A stretch of DNA of 64,000 bases from assembly GCA_963924555.1 (NCBI GenBank), contig OZ004589.1, positions 2,170,001-2,234,000 of the forward strand. The letters run 5' to 3'. Made by a program: the position numbers and the translations under genes. Position 1 is the first letter of the stretch, and each line of letters opens with the position of its first letter. Origin of the DNA: Crambe crambe (lineage: Eukaryota > Porifera > Demospongiae > Poecilosclerida > Crambeidae). Below, one piece after another: positions 59,501 through 64,000 of this stretch. A model generated the notes under the pieces. The model did not search any database. It saw only the letters and a list, made by a program, of their open reading frames with translations, and was not told where the DNA came from.

Positions 59501-62500
59501 CAGGCATTATGTATGGTAAGTGTCCCAAATTAGTAGCGCCCCTTAAACTTCTACATCGTTTTGTCACAGTCGATATAGTAGGCACTAGGCTTATCTAAGT
59601 GGTGGATTGTAGCCCTATAGGCTTATCTATCTAAGTAATTTGTGGTGAGCACTAGCTTTCTATGTAATGCAGCTGCCTGCCACAACTCAACAGCAAAATT
59701 TGAAGCACAAATGAATCAGCGTCATTAGAGCATATCAGGTCTAAAATCTATAGGAATACTTGCTCACTGTGACTCATAAATTGCCCTAGTATAGTTAATC
59801 ATTGTAATCCAATCACGTAATGTGTGACAGTCCCAGATAGAAATCAAAAATTAAGTAGACAGATTCATTTCGGCCACTTCATACATAGCTCTTGGGGCTG
59901 AAAAATTGGTGCAGAAATACATAATATAGGACAAAGCTCCCCATCGCTCCTGCATGATTACAAGTAGCCTTTAAATTTGATGTAGAGATACGCATCAGAA
60001 ATTTCTGTGACTGTTATTATGTAGCTATAATAGCTAGATAGCTATGTGGAAGTTTCCGAATTCGAAGGCTAAAATGCATAATTATGATGACTAAAAGGCT
60101 TGTGGGTAACAAGGCTAATAGCTAATTGCAGTGATGCATACCTTCACATTCTTGATCAGTTTGGTTTCTTGTATATCCTTCTTTACAAGTACAATTGAAA
60201 CCACCACCAGTGTTCGTACATATCTCACTGACTGAGCAATTATGAAGACTTAGCATGCATTCATTTTGATCTGAAAACGAAGAGATAAATGGAGAGAGGA
60301 CAGTATAAATACGTACATATGCACATTATTCAGTGAGCGAGCTGACTCTCAGGTCATGACTCATATCATTGAAATCGTAGATATATTATACTCCAAAATG
60401 CCCCAGGCATGTGTATGGTAAGTGTCCCAAATTAGTAGCGTCCCTTAAACTTCTACATTGTTTTGTCACAGTGGATATAGTAGGCACTAGGCTTATCTAA
60501 GTGGTGGATCGTAGCCCTATAGGCTTATCTAAGTAATTTGTGGTGAGCACTAGCTTTCTATGTAATGCAGCTGCCTGCCACAACTCGACAGCAAAAATTT
60601 GAATCAGCGTCATTAGAGTATATCAGGTCTAAAATCTATAGGAATACTTGCTCACTGTGACTCACAAATTGCCCTAGTATAGTTAGTCATTGTAATCCCA
60701 TCACGTAATGTGTGACAGTCCCAGATAGAAATCAAAAATTAAGTAGCTATATAGACAGATTCATTTCGGCCACTTCATAGGGGCTGAAAAATTGGTGCAG
60801 AAAATAGCCTAAAATCATAGAATGTAGGACAAAGCTCCCCATGACTCCTGCATGATTACAATTAGCCTTGAAATTTGATGTAGAGATATGCATCATATAG
60901 GACTCATTAAAAATAGAAATTTCTGTGACTGTTATTATGTAGCTATAATAGCTAAATAGCTATGTGGAAGTTTCCGAATTTGAAGGCTAAAATGCATATT
61001 ATTATGATGACTAAAAGGCTTGTGGGTAACAAGGCTAATAATTGCAGTGATGCATACCTTCACATTCTTGATCAGTTTGGTTTCTTGTATATCCTTCTTT
61101 GCAAGTACAATTGAAACCACCATCAGTGTTCGTACATATCTCACTGACTGAGCAATTATGAAGACTTAGCATGCATTCATTTTGATCTGAAAACGGAGAG
61201 AAAAATGAAAGAGGACAGTATAAATACGTACATATGCATATTATTCAGTGAGCGATCTGACTCTCAGGTCATGACTCATTGGAATCATAGATATAATTAT
61301 TATACTCTGAAATGCCCCAGGCATTATGTATGGTAAGTGTCCCAAATTAGTAGCGCCCCTTAATGTGCATGCTCTAATTGTAATTGCTTGATTGACTTCT
61401 ACATCGTTTTATCACAGTCGATATAGTAGGCACTAGGCTTATCTAAGTGGTGGATTGTAGCCCTATAGGTTTATCTATCTAAGTAATTTGTGGTGAGCAC
61501 TAGCTTTCTATGTAATGCAGCTGCCTGCCACAACTCAACAGCAAAATTTGAAGCACAAATGAATCAGCGTCATCAGAGCATATCAGGTCTAAAATCTATA
61601 GGAATACTTGCTCACTGTGACTCATAAATTGCCCTAGTATAGTTAATCATTGTAATCCCATCACGTAATGTGTGACAGTCCCAGATAGAAATCAAAAATT
61701 GAGTAGCTATATAGACAGATTCATTTCGGCCACTTCATACATAGCTCTTGGGGCTGAAAAATTGGTACAGAAATAGCTTAAAATCATAGAATGCATATAG
61801 GACAAAGCTCCATAATAATGACTCCTGCATGAATACAAATCATAGGACTCAGAAATTTCTGTGACTGTTATTATGTAGCTATAATAGCTAGATAGCTATG
61901 TGGAAGTTTCCTAATTCGATGGCTAAAATGCATGTTATGATGACCAAAAGGCTTGTAGGTAACAAGGCTAACCTTCACATTCTTGATCAGTTTGGTTTCT
62001 TGTATATCCTTCTTTGCAAGTACAATTGAAACCACCATCAGTGTTCGTACATATCTCACTGACTGAGCAATTATGAAGACTTAGCATGCATTCGTTTTGA
62101 TCTGAAAACGGAGAGAAAATGGAAAGAGGACAGTATAAATGCGTACATATGCATATTATTCAGTGAGTGAGCTGACTCTCAGGTCATGACTCATTGAAAT
62201 CGTAGATATATTATACTCCAAAATGCCCCAGGCATTATGTATGGTAAGTGTCACAAATTAGTAGCGCCCTTTAATGTGCATGCTCTAATTGTAATTGATT
62301 TCTACATCGTTTTGTCACAGTGGATATAGTAGGCACTAGCCCTAGGCTTATCTATCTAAGTAATTTGTGGTGAGCACTAGCTTTCCATGTAATGCAGTTG
62401 CCTGCCACAACTCAACAGCAAAAATTTGAAGCACAAATGAATCAGCGTCAGCTAGCTACGTATACATACAGTTTTCAGTATTAAGTTTTGGGAGTATTGC

Positions 62501-63974
62501 TATATTATTGTGTGCAGTCAAAATACTAGAGTTAGTCTACATCTAGGACAGTTTAAACACTTAATGACCATGAAACTTTGGAGAGAGACGGGGATCTCAT
62601 TTTGGGGTGGAGGGGGGATCCCACTATGGCTTTACCTCCTTTTGTAGTACTTACTGGATGATGGTTCCACGAAGGTCTCAGCAACTGATGGAAGACTTTG
62701 CACTCCAATTCCAGCACTAGTGGCAGCTGCCACTTGCACATTGTATGTGAAACTTGCCTCCAATCCCATAATGGTAGCACTAGTCGAGGCATTGCTCACA
62801 TTCACATACATAGTCTCCAGGGATGCTTGTCGCTTTCTACCATTTGTATTAGGAGTGTAAGAGACACTGTAATATCTAATAAATCCTCGAGCTTCAATGA
62901 GAGTGAGAGGAGTCCATGTGACTGATATTGTTGTGGGGGAGGTCCGAACTGTTTCAACATTTTTCAGTGCAATACTTGGCACTGTACGATTATTAAGGAA
63001 TCAATAATTTAATATTCTATACAGTCAACCACATACCAAGTTCTTCAACGAAGTAAGTGGAAGATACTACTGCTCCTTGACCAGCCAAATTATTGGCCCA
63101 AATGGTCACATCATATGGAACACCACGTGCTAAATGATAGAATTAAATTTATTTTTGTAGAACCTCATTGGAATGTCATACAAGGGACATGATGGAAAAA
63201 AAAGCTACCAGGCTTATTAATGGGTATGGTAAATTTAAATTATACATGTACTTATTACTCACTGAGGTTGGCTGCACTGAACATAGTTGCAGTAGTCACT
63301 TCACTTCTTGTTTCCTCATCATTCAGTGGAATGATTCGTACTGTGTAGTTGAGTATTGTTCCACCTGGAGAAGCTGGGGGTTGCCAGGTGAGATGCAGAG
63401 TGCGATTGTCCTGACTTGCTGACACACTTCTTACAACACTGGATCCTTTATATAATTGTGTGTGTGTGGATTAAGTGTTGCAGTAGCAAAATTATTCATC
63501 CCTGTGTTGCAGACTCACTTGCATCCATGGTTGTGAATACCATACTAACAGTTCTTTGGGTGGCAAAAGCATTTATTTGCTGTATTTTAATGCAGTACAT
63601 GGTTCCAGGTTGTAGGGATCCTAACATTTGAGTATACTGTTGCATGTTTATGTCACTTGGTATTGAGGGAGTGGACATCACTAGTTGATCAGGACAAGTT
63701 CCATACAGCACTGTGTAAATTTCAGGTCCTCCCTGACAAATGGGAGAGGAGAAGGACCACTGGATAGTGGCTGTGGTCTCAGTAATGGACACAACATCAA
63801 TCCTATCAGGAAAACGAGGGAGGTTGGTACCTACATATAGTCCAAAATGCAGTCATCATGTACATAGTACGTATTAGAGTACTTGCTAGTGCATGGAGTA
63901 CGTTGTGTAGGAACTTGAATTGGATTGGGTGGGTCATTGTCGGTCATCGTCATATGTAGATATTTGGGAGGGTA
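44001..63974 (-). CDS. Receptor tyrosine kinase with FN3 and 13 cbEGF repeats (5' end outside window)
   Basis: Minus-strand exons in transcript order: 63974-63887 (weak, GC donor), 63830-63519, 63445-63263, 63129-63037, 62981-62655 (FN3 modules); thirteen 129-nt EGF exons from 62101 down to 51149; 47021-46898 (transmembrane), 46570-46527, 46468-46352, 46283-46197, 46102-45885, 45734-45622, 45326-45152, 44783-44641, 44142-44001 (TAG). Phases agree at every junction. The membrane segment [19 protein letters not shown] is followed by RRKR. The kinase shows GQGQYGLVY, VAIK, the alpha-C glutamate in [35 protein letters not shown] and [11 protein letters not shown], so it should be active. The activation loop has [16 protein letters not shown] and KWMALES resemble MET/TAM-type kinases, but the ectodomain differs. 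Sponges carry many RTKs; ligand unknown. Confidence 0.9.
44196..44224. repeat. Poly-G run (29 G) in RTK last intron
   Basis: An uninterrupted G homopolymer 54 bases upstream (minus-strand sense) of the final coding exon. On the minus strand it is a C-rich tract before the acceptor. Its length is likely unstable in sequencing and assembly. Confidence 0.9.
47200..49400 (-). mobile_element. Tyrosine-recombinase mobile element remnant in RTK intron
   Basis: A minus-strand frame (48,931-48,563) contains [20 protein letters not shown] followed by [18 protein letters not shown]. This is the HxxR...W...Y block at the C-terminus of the tyrosine recombinase/phage-integrase fold, as used by DIRS, Ngaro and Crypton elements. 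Upstream coding sequence on the same strand is frameshifted (pieces to 49,371). About 110 bases at 47,610-47,727 are an inverted copy of 49,020-49,135 (shared 'tcaatcctacttgtgcc', 'ttggtacctccctccattaa'). A plus-strand frame (47,228-47,689) runs into that inverted copy and is unrecognised. The element lies wholly within the intron between the last EGF exon and the transmembrane exon. Confidence 0.75.
49700..50580. repeat. Simple repeats in RTK intron, including (CA)27
   Basis: A GTACGTAC/GTATGTAC tract at about 49,708-49,735, then CTCTGCTGACTCTG-type pyrimidine-rich text (49,900-50,180) and a perfect CA run at 50,461-50,514 followed by a shorter CA/GCAT run. Open frames across these are compositional. 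Confidence 0.8.
51149..62101 (-). repeat. Tandem array of 13 cbEGF exons (RTK ectodomain)
   Basis: Exons at 51149-51277, 52070-52198, 53000-53128, 53926-54054, 54856-54984, 55781-55909, 56709-56837, 57613-57741, 58323-58451, 59243-59371, 60142-60270, 61058-61186, 61973-62101. Each is 129 nt, phase 1-1, and encodes one calcium-binding EGF (DQNEC, CSVSEIC, then CTNT(D/G)GGF(N/D)CTCKEGY, final Cys), including the C-x-N-x4-F-x-C-x-C hydroxylation pattern. Units average about 0.92 kb and are nearly identical in introns as well as exons. Copies carrying NTDGG alternate with NTGGG over copies 2-7, giving an about 1.86-kb dimer; later copies break the alternation. The spacing of 710 bases between copies 8 and 9 marks an internal intron deletion near 57,873. 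The first copy of the array (nearest the membrane) is the most divergent in its last residues (QTVQVCE). Confidence 0.95.
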
Positions 63975-64000
63975 CTATTGCATCCTATGCATAAAATATG

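Noticed and set aside
51149-62101. CRISPR-like or satellite array because of regular spacing
   Set aside because: Units are about 0.92 kb, each holds a spliceable EGF exon in frame with the kinase gene, and there are no short repeats with unique spacers.

Overview
The window looks like nuclear DNA of a demosponge, most likely Amphimedon queenslandica or a close relative. This is an inference from four things: AT-rich DNA with short GT-AG introns, a very high density of TAGCTA/AGCTAGCT words, many small fold-back elements, and a gene set (EGF/FN3 receptor tyrosine kinase, secreted tyrosinases, ERCC6L2, RCL1) that is animal rather than bacterial or fungal. Species identity was not tested.

Layout. 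0.3-7.1 kb (+): two tandem three-exon genes for secreted tyrosinase-like copper oxidases; their last exons differ so that only the second keeps a hydrophobic C-terminal tail. 7.3-14.1 kb: non-coding, dominated by a direct segmental duplication of about 2 kb, each copy carrying the same hairpin element. 14.5-34.4 kb (+): three copies of RCL1 (18S rRNA processing). The middle one (21,365-24,253) is an intact nine-exon gene; the two flanking ones are intron-containing, frameshifted pseudogenes. RCL1 intron 5 carries U12-type (minor spliceosome) signals in all three copies. A small unrecognised two-exon gene (18.6-19.4 kb, -) and several large inverted repeats lie between them. 28,978-30,300 (-): an intronless PSD-family pyruvoyl decarboxylase resembling the fungal PsiD type.

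34,911-43,278 (-): ERCC6L2, a SNF2-family DNA-repair ATPase. I could chain 23 exons with every splice phase consistent (1,215 aa). Two identical tRNA-Cys(GCA) genes sit in its introns on the opposite strand. 44,001 to the right edge (-): a receptor tyrosine kinase whose 5' end lies outside the window. It has FN3 domains, 13 near-identical calcium-binding-EGF exons, one transmembrane exon, and a complete kinase domain with the canonical motifs. The EGF exons sit in an 11-kb tandem array of about 0.92-kb units arranged partly as about 1.86-kb dimers. A tyrosine-recombinase-type mobile element and microsatellites fill the intron between the EGF array and the transmembrane exon.

The genes do not form an operon. 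The main biological themes are recent local duplication (tyrosinase, RCL1, EGF exons, 2-kb segment) and a possibly transferred decarboxylase. All exon boundaries are read by eye from splice signals, frame and family conservation; transcript data are the deciding test.
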